From JBBECE01 sp040881985 (GTDB lineage: Bacteria > Pseudomonadota > Alphaproteobacteria > Rhizobiales > Devosiaceae), in contig JBBECE010000026.1 in NCBI GenBank assembly GCA_040881985.1, forward strand, positions 29,725 to 93,724: 64,000 bases of DNA, read 5' to 3'. How positions within the stretch are numbered: the first letter of the stretch is position 1; every line of letters starts with the position of its first letter. Of the stretch, positions 1 through 9,300 are shown in pieces. The notes beneath the pieces are model-generated. The model searched no databases, was not told the origin of the DNA, and saw nothing but the letters and a program-made list of their open reading frames with translations. The position numbers and the translations under genes were made by a program.

Positions 1-429
1 ATGTCGCTCGGAGTGTTGCGGCGGGGCTTCGACGACGGCTCGCTGACCGATGTGACGACTTTTCTGGCGGACGCCAGCCTCAACTGGTCGCCCAACCGAA
101 CAACGACATTGAGCGCCAGCGTTTCGACCGATCTGTCCCCGACGACGGAGCCCGGCGCGACCACCGATATCAGCCGCCTCGCCAGCCTCGAGGCATTCTA
201 TGCGGCGACCGACACGCTGCGCCTGCGCGGCGGCGTCGAGTTCGGTCGCGACGAATTCGCCGACCTGGTCGAAGAGACCAGCACGACGACCGTCGGAGTT
301 GGCGTCGACTACCTCCTCAACCGGTTCACCACCATGTTCGCGAACCTCACCGGCAAGGCGATCGCCGATACGACCGACGGTGAATCTCAAAGTCTTGCGA
401 TCGAGGCCGGGATTACCTTTTCCCGCTGA
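1..429 (+). CDS. Outer-membrane beta-barrel protein, C-terminal part (5' end outside window)
   Basis: The frame is open from the window edge to a TGA at 427-429. The visible 142 residues alternate polar and hydrophobic positions in short strands separated by Asp/Thr-rich turns, and the chain ends in a strand (GITFSR), as expected for the last strands of an outer-membrane barrel. The ATG at base 1 is probably an internal Met, because no signal peptide follows it. The family resembles the BBP2-type barrels found near exopolysaccharide genes in rhizobia, but that assignment is inferred from pattern only. The stop lies 17 bases inside the convergent galU gene. Confidence 0.6.
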   Translation: MSLGVLRRGFDDGSLTDVTTFLADASLNWSPNRTTTLSASVSTDLSPTTEPGATTDISRLASLEAFYAATDTLRLRGGVEFGRDEFADLVEETSTTTVGVGVDYLLNRFTTMFANLTGKAIADTTDGESQSLAIEAGITFSR

Positions 430-1333
430 GCTTGACGTGATCGCCGACCGGGTGGGGCAACGCGCCGGTCAGCTTGCGCAGCTCTGCCATGAAGTCGGCT
501 GAAATGTCCGGCCGGTCGAGCGCGAAGACTACGTTGGCGGTCAGGAACCCGATCTTCGAGCCGCAATCGAAGGACTGCCCCCGGTATTGCACCCCGGTGA
601 ATGGCTGGATGTCCATCAACAGCCGCATCGCATCGGTTAACTGGATTTCCCCGCCCGCGCCCTTGGTCTGTTCGCTCAACAGCATGAAGATTTCGGGCTG
701 CAGAATATAGCGCCCCGAAATCATCAGGTTTGAGGGAGCTTCGGGGGGGGGGGGCTTTTCGACCATGCCGGTGATTCGAAAACTCTGGTCGGACCCTTCG
801 CCGCGGGCGACGATGCCGTAGGCCGAAACGTCGGCGGGATCGACTTCTTCGACGGCGATGACATTGCCGCCGATTTCCTCGTAGGTGGCGACCATCTGGG
901 CGAGGACGCCGGGGTTGGCCCGGAACACCATGTCGGGCAAGAGCAACGCGAAGGGTTCCCGGCCGACAATGTCGCGGGCGCACCAGACGGCGTGGCCGAG
1001 GCCGAGCGGCTCCTGCTGGCGGGTGAAGCTCGTCTGCCCGGCCCTTGGCAGGTCGCGGCGCAATTCGGCCAGCTCCTCGAGCTTGCCACGGCTTTCGAGG
1101 GTTGCCTCGAGCTCGAACTGCCGGTCGAAATGGTCCTCGATGACGCCCTTGTTGCGGCCGGTGATGAAGACGAAATGCTCGATTCCGGCCTCGCGGGCCT
1201 CGTCGATCGCGTACTGGATCAGCGGGCGGTCGACGACCGGCAGCATTTCCTTGGGCATGGCCTTGGTGGCCGGCAGGAAGCGCGTCCCAAGGCCCGCAAC
1301 CGGGAACACCGCCGTTCGAACCCGTTGAACCAC
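413..1333 (-). CDS. galU: UTP--glucose-1-phosphate uridylyltransferase
   Basis: The 306-aa product makes UDP-glucose from UTP and glucose-1-phosphate in the cytoplasm, feeding surface polysaccharide synthesis. The N-terminal nucleotidyltransferase motif VAGLGTRFLPATKAMPKEML (residues about 12-31) and the segment FVFITGRNKGVIEDHFD are diagnostic of bacterial GalU. Length is normal for the family. The start is GTG at 1331-1333; no better start is nearby. The gene is divergent from galE, the next enzyme for UDP-sugars, with a 93-bp shared promoter region. Residues about 193-196 are four prolines encoded by an uninterrupted run of 12 C on the coding strand, where GalU relatives usually have a mixed Pro/Lys/Glu segment of the same length. 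Confidence 0.95.
   Translation of the reverse strand: MVQRVRTAVFPVAGLGTRFLPATKAMPKEMLPVVDRPLIQYAIDEAREAGIEHFVFITGRNKGVIEDHFDRQFELEATLESRGKLEELAELRRDLPRAGQTSFTRQQEPLGLGHAVWCARDIVGREPFALLLPDMVFRANPGVLAQMVATYEEIGGNVIAVEEVDPADVSAYGIVARGEGSDQSFRITGMVEKPPPPEAPSNLMISGRYILQPEIFMLLSEQTKGAGGEIQLTDAMRLLMDIQPFTGVQYRGQSFDCGSKIGFLTANVVFALDRPDISADFMAELRKLTGALPHPVGDHVKLSGKR
743..754. repeat. 12-base poly-G tract inside galU
   Basis: Twelve consecutive G occur on the + strand, read as CCC x4 (Pro-Pro-Pro-Pro) in galU. The tract length keeps galU in frame. It is long enough to be slippage-prone in replication and in sequencing. Confidence 0.95.
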
Positions 1334-1426
1334 CCTCGTCTCCTCTCGTCCGATGGCGCGTATGGCTAAATCAACCCCTTGTAGCTAGCATCGCCGCCGA
1401 TCAAAGCAAAATGGGATTGCTTGCCG

Positions 1427-2428
1427 ATGAGCGTGCTGGTGACCGGCGGGGCCGGATATGTCGGCAGCCACATGGTCTTGAGGCTGCTTGACGCGGGCGA
1501 GAAGGTGGTCGTGCTCGACAATCTCGCCACCGGGTTCGAATGGGCGGTCGATCCCCGCGCGAAGCTGATCACCGGCGACGTCGGCGACATGGCGTTGGTC
1601 GAGAAGATGATGGCGGAGTACGGGGTCGAGGCGGTGATGCATTTCGCCGGCTCGATCGTGGTGCCGGAATCGGTTGAAAAGCCGCTCAAATACTATCGCA
1701 ACAACACCGCCAACACCCGAGCCCTGATCGAGGCCGCGGTCAATCGCGGGGTGAAGCGGCTCATTTTTTCCTCGACCGCGGCGGTCTACGGGATGACCGG
1801 ACTCGATCCGGCCTTCGAGGATGCGGCGCTCGCCCCGATGTCGCCCTATGGCCGCTCGAAGCTGATGAGCGAGACCATGCTCGCCGACGTCGCTGCGGCG
1901 CATGATTTCGGTTACGGGATCCTGCGCTATTTTAACGTCGCCGGTGCCGATCCGAAAGGCCGGTCCGGCCAGTCGACGCCGCTCGCGACGCACCTGATCA
2001 AGATTGCCTGCCAGACGGCGCTCGGGCTTCGGGAGAGCATGCAGATTTTTGGCACCGACTATCCGACCCCGGACGGCACGGGGGTGCGCGACTACATCCA
2101 TGTAACCGATCTCGTCGAAGCCCACGCGCTGCTCCTCGGACACTTGCGCACCGGCAAGGCGAGCGCAACGCTCAATTGCGGCTACGGGCGGGGCTATTCG
2201 GTGCGCCAGGTGATCGACACCGTGAAAAAGGTATCCGGCATCGATTTCGAGGTGACGGAGACCGAACGTCGGCCCGGCGATCCCGCCTCGGTCGTCGCCG
2301 GCGCCGAACGGATCAAGGCGTTGCTCGGCTGGTCTCCAGCCCATGCCGATCTCGAGGCAATCGTGCGGTCTGCCTACAGTTGGGAGAAGCGCCTGATGAC
2401 CCGCAACGATCCGCCGGCAATCGCCTGA
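1427..2428 (+). CDS. galE: UDP-glucose 4-epimerase
   Basis: The protein interconverts UDP-glucose and UDP-galactose (SDR superfamily, NAD bound). It starts with the Rossmann motif VTGGAGYVGSHM at residues 4-15. The catalytic set is visible as Ser-Thr in FSSTAAVYG and the YxxxK motif in SPYGRSKLM. It ends with the family motif RRPGDPASVVA. The 333-aa length is normal. I chose ATG 1427; an in-frame TTG at 1421 would add two residues. The gene is divergent from galU, so the pair supplies UDP-Glc/UDP-Gal for envelope polysaccharides. Confidence 0.93.
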   Translation: MSVLVTGGAGYVGSHMVLRLLDAGEKVVVLDNLATGFEWAVDPRAKLITGDVGDMALVEKMMAEYGVEAVMHFAGSIVVPESVEKPLKYYRNNTANTRALIEAAVNRGVKRLIFSSTAAVYGMTGLDPAFEDAALAPMSPYGRSKLMSETMLADVAAAHDFGYGILRYFNVAGADPKGRSGQSTPLATHLIKIACQTALGLRESMQIFGTDYPTPDGTGVRDYIHVTDLVEAHALLLGHLRTGKASATLNCGYGRGYSVRQVIDTVKKVSGIDFEVTETERRPGDPASVVAGAERIKALLGWSPAHADLEAIVRSAYSWEKRLMTRNDPPAIA

Positions 2429-2460
2429 ATTCGGCCCCCAGCATGGGTGACAATCGGGCA

Positions 2461-3693
2461 ATGGCCCGAACGCACACTCTGCCGGTCGTGCTCGCTGCCG
2501 GGATGCTCATGTTCGGCGCCTCGGGTGCTTGGGCGCAGCCGCAAGAGAGTTTTGCTTCATTTTTACGCAGCTTCGAGGCCAAGGCAGTGACGGCGGGGAT
2601 TTCGCCCAGTGTCTATGAAAGCGCGACCCGCGGCCTCACGCCCGACCCGACGATTCCGGAATTCAATGCAGCGCAGCCGGAGTTCGAAACCCCGGTCTGG
2701 AGCTATCTCGACCAGCGGATAACCGAGGCGCGGATCGAGCGAGGCCAGGCCGCGTTCGCGACGAACCGGGCGCTGTTCGAGCGGGTCGGGCGCGAGTTCG
2801 GGGTTGATCCTTTCGTGCTCGCTTCGATCTGGGGAATCGAAAGCGATTATGGCGCGGTGCTCGACAATCCGACCTACATCAAGCCGGTGATCCGGTCGCT
2901 GGCAACGCTTGTGCATCAGCGGCGGGAACGCGTCGGGGCGGATGAGCGCGAACTCATTGCGGCGCTCAGAATCATCCAGGACGGTGAGGCAACGGCCGAA
3001 ACGCTGGTCGGCTCCTGGGCCGGCGCGATCGGCCATTTGCAGCTGGTCCCGACCGCCTTCATCGATCATGCCATCGACTATGATAGCGACGGCAGGCGCG
3101 ATCCGCACCGCTCGCTCGCCGACGCGCTGGGTTCGAGCGCCAAGTTCCTGCGCGATCTCGGCTACCAACCGGGGTCTGATTGGGGTTACGAGGTCGCCTT
3201 GCAGGAGGCGTTCGACTATGGGCTCGCGGGGCGGGAGCAATTGCGGCCGGTGAGCTTCTTCGCGGCGCGCGGGGTGGCGCGGGTGCGGGGCCGAGACTTT
3301 CCCGATCCGGATGAGCCGGTCTTTCTCTATGTGCCGGCCGGCCACGACGGGCCGAAATTCCTGATGACGGCCAACTATCTCGTCTTCAAGGGTTACAACT
3401 TCTCGGATTCCTACGCTCTCACGGTCGCGCATCTGACCGACCGGCTGAAGGGCGCCGGCCCGCTTGCAGGCGATTGGCCGCGCGGGGCGCGGTTCCTCGG
3501 CCGCGCCGAGCGGGTCGAATTGCAGGAATTGCTGCAGGAGGCCGGCTATTACCGGGGAACCGTCGACGGGCGGCTAGGCCCGGTCACCTCGGCGGCATTG
3601 CGCGACTGGCAGGCCGCCAACGGATTCACCGCCGACGGGTTCGCGACTTCTGAGGCGCTCGCGGCGCTGCGGGCGGCGCTCCAGGGCAATTGA
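2461..3693 (+). CDS. Lytic murein transglycosylase, MltB-like, with peptidoglycan-binding domain
   Basis: This 410-aa secreted enzyme is predicted to cleave the glycan strands of peptidoglycan with 1,6-anhydro product formation. ATG 2461 gives a clear signal peptide (hydrophobic VVLAAGMLMF, cleavage near AWAQ). The frame is open upstream into galE, but that stretch is a shadow. The MltB-type catalytic region carries ASIWGIESDYG (about residue 122) with the catalytic Glu, followed by GAIGHLQLVPTAF. The last 60 residues form a PG_binding_1 domain (ELLQEAGYYRGTVDGRLGP). It follows galE by 32 bp. Unlike E. coli MltB there is no lipobox, so it should be soluble in the periplasm. Confidence 0.9.
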   Translation: MARTHTLPVVLAAGMLMFGASGAWAQPQESFASFLRSFEAKAVTAGISPSVYESATRGLTPDPTIPEFNAAQPEFETPVWSYLDQRITEARIERGQAAFATNRALFERVGREFGVDPFVLASIWGIESDYGAVLDNPTYIKPVIRSLATLVHQRRERVGADERELIAALRIIQDGEATAETLVGSWAGAIGHLQLVPTAFIDHAIDYDSDGRRDPHRSLADALGSSAKFLRDLGYQPGSDWGYEVALQEAFDYGLAGREQLRPVSFFAARGVARVRGRDFPDPDEPVFLYVPAGHDGPKFLMTANYLVFKGYNFSDSYALTVAHLTDRLKGAGPLAGDWPRGARFLGRAERVELQELLQEAGYYRGTVDGRLGPVTSAALRDWQAANGFTADGFATSEALAALRAALQGN

Positions 3694-3750
3694 CATTGAA
3701 TCGCCATCGCTCCGGGCGATAGGGTCAGGCAGTTGAACCGCGGAACAAGA

Positions 3751-4944
3751 ATGCACCGGTTGTTTGCGATCCTGATTATTGCGCTGGCCGCCGCCTGGAC
3801 TTCCCCGCTGCCCGCGCCGGCCCAGCAGCAGGCGTCGGGCGTGTCCGTTGGGGAGCGGTTTCATCTCGCCCAGGAGCAGCCTCGCCGGCGCACGCTGCTC
3901 GACATATTGTTCGGCCGCAATTCCGGCGGCGCGGAGCCCGAAGCGGCCTCACCCGCCGCCAGCGCGGCGCCCCGGGCGCCGGTCGCTTCGCCCTCGTTCA
4001 TGACCGTCGAGACGAAGAACGTCAACGCGACGCGGGTCGCGGTGTTCGGGGATTCGCTCGCGAGCGGCCTCGCGCGCGGCCTGAGCCGGCTCTATGCGCA
4101 GGATCCGAACGTCGTCGTTGTCAACAAGGCGGCTGGCTCTTCTGGCTTCGTCCGCGACGACTTCTTTGACTGGAACGCGGCAATCAGGGAATCGATCTCC
4201 GCCGACGAGTTCGAACTCGCAATCATGATCGTCGGCATCAACGACCGGCAGTATATCCCGACCCCGAACGGCAACGCCCCACCGCTCAGCGACGACTACA
4301 GGGCCGAATATTTGCGCCGCATCGTCGAGGCGATGACCCAGTTCCGGATCGCCAACCGGCCGCTGATCTGGGTCGGACTGCCGCCGATGCGGGCGGGGGA
4401 GTATTCCTCTGCTCTGGCGCAGATTTCCTCCCTGCAGCGCAGCGCCGCCTTCACCAGCGGGGTCGAGTTCGTCGATATCTATGAGCGGTTCGTCGACGAA
4501 GATGGCAATTACACGCCCTACGGACCCGACCTCAACGGCCAGCAGGTGGTGATGCGGCTCGATGACGGCATCCACTGGACCGACGACGGGTCTGACCGGG
4601 CGGCGTTCTTCGTCGACAAGGCAGTGCGGCTGTTCTACCGGGGCGGCACGGTCACCATCGAGGTCGCCGATCCGCTGGCGGGCTCCGACGTCCAGTCGAT
4701 GCTGCGGCCACCCTATCAGGGGCTGGGGCAAATCCGGCTGCTGGAGGTGGCGGGGCTGATCGTGTCGCTCAACGAACCACGCCGGGCCCTCGATGGGCTG
4801 GTCAGGGCTAACCCGCCCGCGGCGGGCGCCGGGATCGATCTTTCGGCGATGGTGAATGCCCCGGTCGGCCGGGCCGATAGTTTCGGGGTGGGGGTCGATC
4901 CCTTGGCGACGCCGAGCCTTTCGCCGGAGCCGCTCGCCAACTAG
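3751..4944 (+). CDS. DUF459 SGNH/GDSL-hydrolase-like periplasmic protein
   Basis: The 397-aa protein has a signal peptide (LFAILIIALAAAW, cleavage near PAPAQ) and a proline/alanine-rich linker. The SGNH domain starts at about residue 95 and shows block I VFGDSLASGLA, block III VGINDRQ and block V DGIHWTDDG, so a Ser-His-Asp esterase or acetyl-esterase is expected. DUF459 members are related to the SGNH proteins that modify cell-wall or exopolysaccharide glycans, but the substrate here is unknown. ATG 3751 puts the signal peptide at the very N-terminus; a TTG at 3733 is an alternative. Its stop shares the tetranucleotide CTAG with the stop of the convergent gltD. Confidence 0.8.
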   Translation: MHRLFAILIIALAAAWTSPLPAPAQQQASGVSVGERFHLAQEQPRRRTLLDILFGRNSGGAEPEAASPAASAAPRAPVASPSFMTVETKNVNATRVAVFGDSLASGLARGLSRLYAQDPNVVVVNKAAGSSGFVRDDFFDWNAAIRESISADEFELAIMIVGINDRQYIPTPNGNAPPLSDDYRAEYLRRIVEAMTQFRIANRPLIWVGLPPMRAGEYSSALAQISSLQRSAAFTSGVEFVDIYERFVDEDGNYTPYGPDLNGQQVVMRLDDGIHWTDDGSDRAAFFVDKAVRLFYRGGTVTIEVADPLAGSDVQSMLRPPYQGLGQIRLLEVAGLIVSLNEPRRALDGLVRANPPAAGAGIDLSAMVNAPVGRADSFGVGVDPLATPSLSPEPLAN

Positions 4945-6359
4945 CGCGGCAGGTCGGTTGCGCCCATCAGGCTCTGGTCGATGGCGCGGGCGCATTGTCG
5001 GCCTTCGCGGATGGCCCAGACGACAAGGCTCTGGCCGCGCCGCATGTCGCCGCAGGAGAAGACCTTTTCCTTCGACGTCTGGTATTTGAAGGTGTCGGCC
5101 AAGACATTGCCGCGTTTGTCGAGCTCGACGCCGAGGTCCTTGACCATGCCCTCCTGCACCGGGCCGAGAAAGCCCATGGCAAGCAGGACCAAATCTGCCT
5201 TCAACTCGAACGCCGTTCCAGGGATGGGCTGGAACCTTTCGTCGGCGCGGGCGCAATGGAGCGACTTGACCGCGCCGTTCTCGCCGGTGAACTTGACGGT
5301 CGCAACGGCGAAATCGCGAGCGACGCCTTCTTCCTGGCTTGAGGACGTGCGCATCTTCATCGGCCAGAGCGGCCAGACCAGCGCCTTGTTTTCCCTCTCG
5401 GGCGGAGCGGGCATGATCTCGATCTGGGTGACCGAAAGCGCGCCCTGACGGTTCGTGGTGCCGATGCAGTCCGACCCGGTGTCGCCGCCGCCGATGACGA
5501 CGACATGCCTTCCCCCGGCGAGGATCGGCTTCACATTATTCAGCGGCTCGTCCGAGACGCGGCGGTTCTGCTGCGGCAGGAAATCCATGGCGAAATGGAT
5601 GCCGTCCAGTTCTCGGCCGGGGATCGGCAGGTCGCGCGGGTGCTCGGCGCCGCCGGCAAGGGCCACCGCGTCAAATTGGGCGACGAGATCGTCGATCTTC
5701 ACCTCGCGGCCGACATGGGCGCCATAGTGGAAGGTGACGCCCTCGGCCTGCATTTGGGCGACGCGGCGGTCGAGATGGCGCTTTTCCAGCTTGAAGTCGG
5801 GGATGCCGTAACGCATCAGCCCGCCGGCTTTGGCGTTCTTCTCGTAGAGATGCACGTCGTGCCCGGCGCGGGCGAGCTGCTGCGCGCACGACATGCCCGC
5901 CGGGCCGGAGCCGATTACGGCAACCGCCTTGCCGGTCTTTCGTTCCGGCAGCTCGGGATGCACCCAGCCTTCTTCCCAGCCCTTGTCGACGATGGCGCAT
6001 TCGATGGTCTTGATGGAGACTGGGTTGTCGATGATGTTGAGCGTGCAGGCCGCCTCGCAGGGGGCGGGGCAGATGCGTCCGGTGAATTCGGGGAAGTTGT
6101 TGGTCGAGTGGAGGTTCTTCAGCGCCCTGAGCCAGTCGCCTCGATAGACGAGGTCGTTCCAGTCGGGGATCTGGTTGTTAACCGGGCAGCCAATCTGGCA
6201 ATACGGGACGCCGCAATCCATGCAGCGCGAGGCCTGCTGACGCGTACTGTCGTCGCCGAGAGGAATGACGAACTCATGATAGTGCGCGAGGCGCTCCGCC
6301 ACAGGCGCGTACCTGCGCTCGCGGCGATCAACTTCGAGAAAGCCGGTGATCTTGCCCAT
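4941..6359 (-). CDS. gltD: Glutamate synthase (NADPH) small subunit
   Basis: The 472-aa beta subunit of GOGAT feeds electrons from NADPH via FAD and Fe-S clusters to the large subunit. Two cysteine clusters are visible near the N-terminus (CMDCGVPYCQIGC and CPAPCEAAC). They are followed by an FAD Rossmann motif (VIGSGPAGMSCAQQLA) and an NADPH site (VVIGGGDTGSDC). The C-terminus has the ATG-like motif SCGDMRRGQSLVVWAI. The true start is ATG 6357-6359. The reading frame continues upstream as a shadow of gltB. gltB ends 8 bases before it, so the two subunits are co-transcribed in the usual order. Confidence 0.96.
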   Translation of the reverse strand: MGKITGFLEVDRRERRYAPVAERLAHYHEFVIPLGDDSTRQQASRCMDCGVPYCQIGCPVNNQIPDWNDLVYRGDWLRALKNLHSTNNFPEFTGRICPAPCEAACTLNIIDNPVSIKTIECAIVDKGWEEGWVHPELPERKTGKAVAVIGSGPAGMSCAQQLARAGHDVHLYEKNAKAGGLMRYGIPDFKLEKRHLDRRVAQMQAEGVTFHYGAHVGREVKIDDLVAQFDAVALAGGAEHPRDLPIPGRELDGIHFAMDFLPQQNRRVSDEPLNNVKPILAGGRHVVVIGGGDTGSDCIGTTNRQGALSVTQIEIMPAPPERENKALVWPLWPMKMRTSSSQEEGVARDFAVATVKFTGENGAVKSLHCARADERFQPIPGTAFELKADLVLLAMGFLGPVQEGMVKDLGVELDKRGNVLADTFKYQTSKEKVFSCGDMRRGQSLVVWAIREGRQCARAIDQSLMGATDLPR

Positions 6360-6367
6360 GACGCTGG

Positions 6368-9300
6368 CTACTCCGCGGCGACGCTGAGGCGGGCCCGCTC
6401 CTTTTCGAGCTCGGCGAGGGCGTGGGCGTATTCGACCGGCATGATCTTCTTGAATTTCGGCAGCCATTCCGTCCAGTTGGCAAGAATCTCCGCCGCCCGG
6501 GTGGAGCCGGCGAAGCCCTTGTGGCGCAGAAGAAGCTGGCGCAGCCGGTCGGCGTCGTTGCGGCCGAGATCGGACATGATCTCGACGAGCCCCTTGGTCT
6601 CGAGGTCGCCGGCATGGCCGAAATCGCGGTCGTTGAGCGTTTCTTCCTCGACTACCGGCTCGAGCGAGACCATGGACATGTTGCAGCGGCTTTCGAAGCT
6701 GCCGTCCTCGTCGAGGACATAGGCAATGCCGCCCGACATTCCCGCCGCGAAGTTGCGTCCGGTCTTGCCGAGCACGACGACCACGCCGCCGGTCATGTAT
6801 TCGCAGCAGTGGTCGCCGGCGCCCTCGACGACAGCGATGGCGCCGGAGTTGCGGACGGCGAAGCGCTCGCCGGCGACGCCGCGGAAGTAGGCCTCGCCGG
6901 AAATCGCGCCGTAGAGGACCGTATTGCCGACGATGATCGATTCTTCCGGCACGATGCCGGAGTCCTCCGGCGGGCGGATGGCGATGCGTCCGCCGGACAG
7001 GCCCTTGCCGACGTAGTCGTTGGCCTGGCCGACGAGGTCCAACGAAACGCCCGCCGCCAGCCACGCGCCGAAGCTTTGGCCGCCGGTGCCGGTCAGCGAA
7101 ATCACGATGGTGTCCTCGGACAGACCGGCGTGACCGTAGCGCCGGGCGACTTCGCCTGAGAGCATTGCGCCGGTCGAGCGGTCGGTGTTGCGGATCGTGC
7201 CGGTGATCTGTACAGGCCGCTTCTCGTCGAGCGCGGCCTTCGCCTCGGCGACGAAGCGCCGGTCGAGGATATCGCGGAGCGGGTGGTTCTGTCTCTCCGA
7301 GTTCCAGATCGCCACGCCTTCCGGCGCGTCCGGCTTGTGGAAGAGACGCGAGAAATCGAGGCCCTTCGCCTTCCAATGGCTGACCATCCCGGTCCTGTCG
7401 AGCATCTGCATCTGCCCGATCATCTCGGAAAACTTGCGATAGCCGAGTTGCGCCATCATCTCGCGGACCTCTTCGGCGACGAAGAAGAGGTAGTTGATGA
7501 CGTGCTCGGGCTTGCCGGTGAAGCGCTTGCGGAGCACCGGGTCCTGCGTGGCGACGCCGACCGGACAGGTGTTCAGGTGACATTTGCGCATCATGACGCA
7601 GCCGACGGAGATCAGCGGCGCCGTCGCCATGCCGAACTCGTCGGCACCAAGGAGGGCGCCGATCACCACGTCGCGCCCGGTTCGGATGCCGCCGTCGACC
7701 TGCACGGCGATGCGGCCGCGGAGCCGGTTCTTCACGAGCGTCTGGTGGGTCTCAGACAGGCCGATCTCCCACGGCGAGCCGGCGTGCTTGATCGAGGTCA
7801 GCGGCGAGGCGCCGGTGCCGCCCTCGTAGCCGGCGATGGTGACGTGGTCGGCGCGCGCCTTGGAGACGCCGGCGGCAACGGTGCCGACGCCGACTTCGGA
7901 GACGAGCTTGACCGAGACCTTTCCTTCTGGATTGACGTTCTTCAAGTCGAAGATGAGCTGCGCAAGATCCTCGATCGAATAGATGTCGTGGTGGGGCGGC
8001 GGCGAGATGAGGCCGACGCCCGGGGTCGAATGGCGGACGCGGGCGATGATCGCGTCGACCTTGTGGCCGGGCAATTGGCCGCCTTCGCCGGGCTTGGCGC
8101 CCTGCGCCATCTTGATCTGCATGATGTCCGAGTTGACGAGATACTCGGTGGTTGCGCCGAAGCGGCCGGAGGCGACCTGCTTGATCGCCGAGCGCATCGA
8201 GTCGCCGTTCGGCAGCGGCTTGAAGCGATCGGCCTCCTCGCCGCCCTCGCCGGTATTCGACTTGCCGCCGATCCGGTTCATGGCGATGGCAAGTGTGGTG
8301 TGCGCCTCGCGGCTGATCGAGCCGAAGGACATGGCGCCGGTCGAAAAGCGCTTGACGATTTCCTTCGCCGGCTCGACCTCGTCGAGCGGCACGGGCGCGC
8401 GGCCGTCTTCCTCGGCGGTCTTGACGCGGAAGAGGGAGCGAATGGTGAGGTACTTGTCCTCGGTCTCATTTACCAGGCGTGAAAACTCGCGGTAGCGATC
8501 CGGGGCATTGCCGCGCACGGCGTGCTGCAAGGCGGTAACCGTTTCGGAGCGCCACACGTGCGCTTCCCCGCGCAGGCGGAAGAGGTAGTCGCCGCCGACG
8601 TCGAGTGCCTCCGCCAGCACCGGCGACGAACCGAACGCATCGCGATGACGGCGCGCGGTTTCTTCGGCGACCTCGGCGAGGCCGACGCCTTCGATGGCGG
8701 TGGCGGTACCGGTGAAGTAACGGGCGACGAAGGCGCTCGACAGGCCGACCGCGTCGAAGATCTGCGCGCCGCAATAGGACTGATAGGTCGAGATGCCCAT
8801 CTTGGCGATGACCTTGAGGATGCCCTTATCGATCGACTTGATGTAGCGGTGCTCGACCTCGAGCGCGTCGACCTCCTCGGGAAAGTCGCGCTCCATCGCG
8901 GTCAGGGTCTCGAAGGCGAGATATGGATTGATCGCCTCGGCGCCGTAGCCGGCGAGCACGCAGAAGTGATGAATCTCGCGCGCTTCACCGGTTTCGACGA
9001 CGATGCCGACCGATGTGCGCAGCCCGCGGCGGATCAAGTGATGGTGGACGCCGGCGGTGGCAAGCAGCGACGGCATCGGAATCCGGTCCGGCCCGACCAT
9101 GCGATCCGACAGGATGATGATGTTGATGCCGGCGTCAACGGCTGCCTCGGCGTCGGCGCACAGGCCATCCAGCGCGCTCGACATGCCACTTGCCCCGGCA
9201 TCGGTCGGATATGTGATGTCCAGCGTCTTCGACCGGAACGGGTTGTCGTCCATGTCGCCGATGGCGCGGATCTTTTCGAGGTCGGCGTTGGTCAGAATCG

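Noticed and set aside
2176..2460. N-terminal extension of the lytic transglycosylase into galE
   Set aside because: The signal peptide begins at ATG 2461; an extension would bury it and overlaps galE coding sequence.
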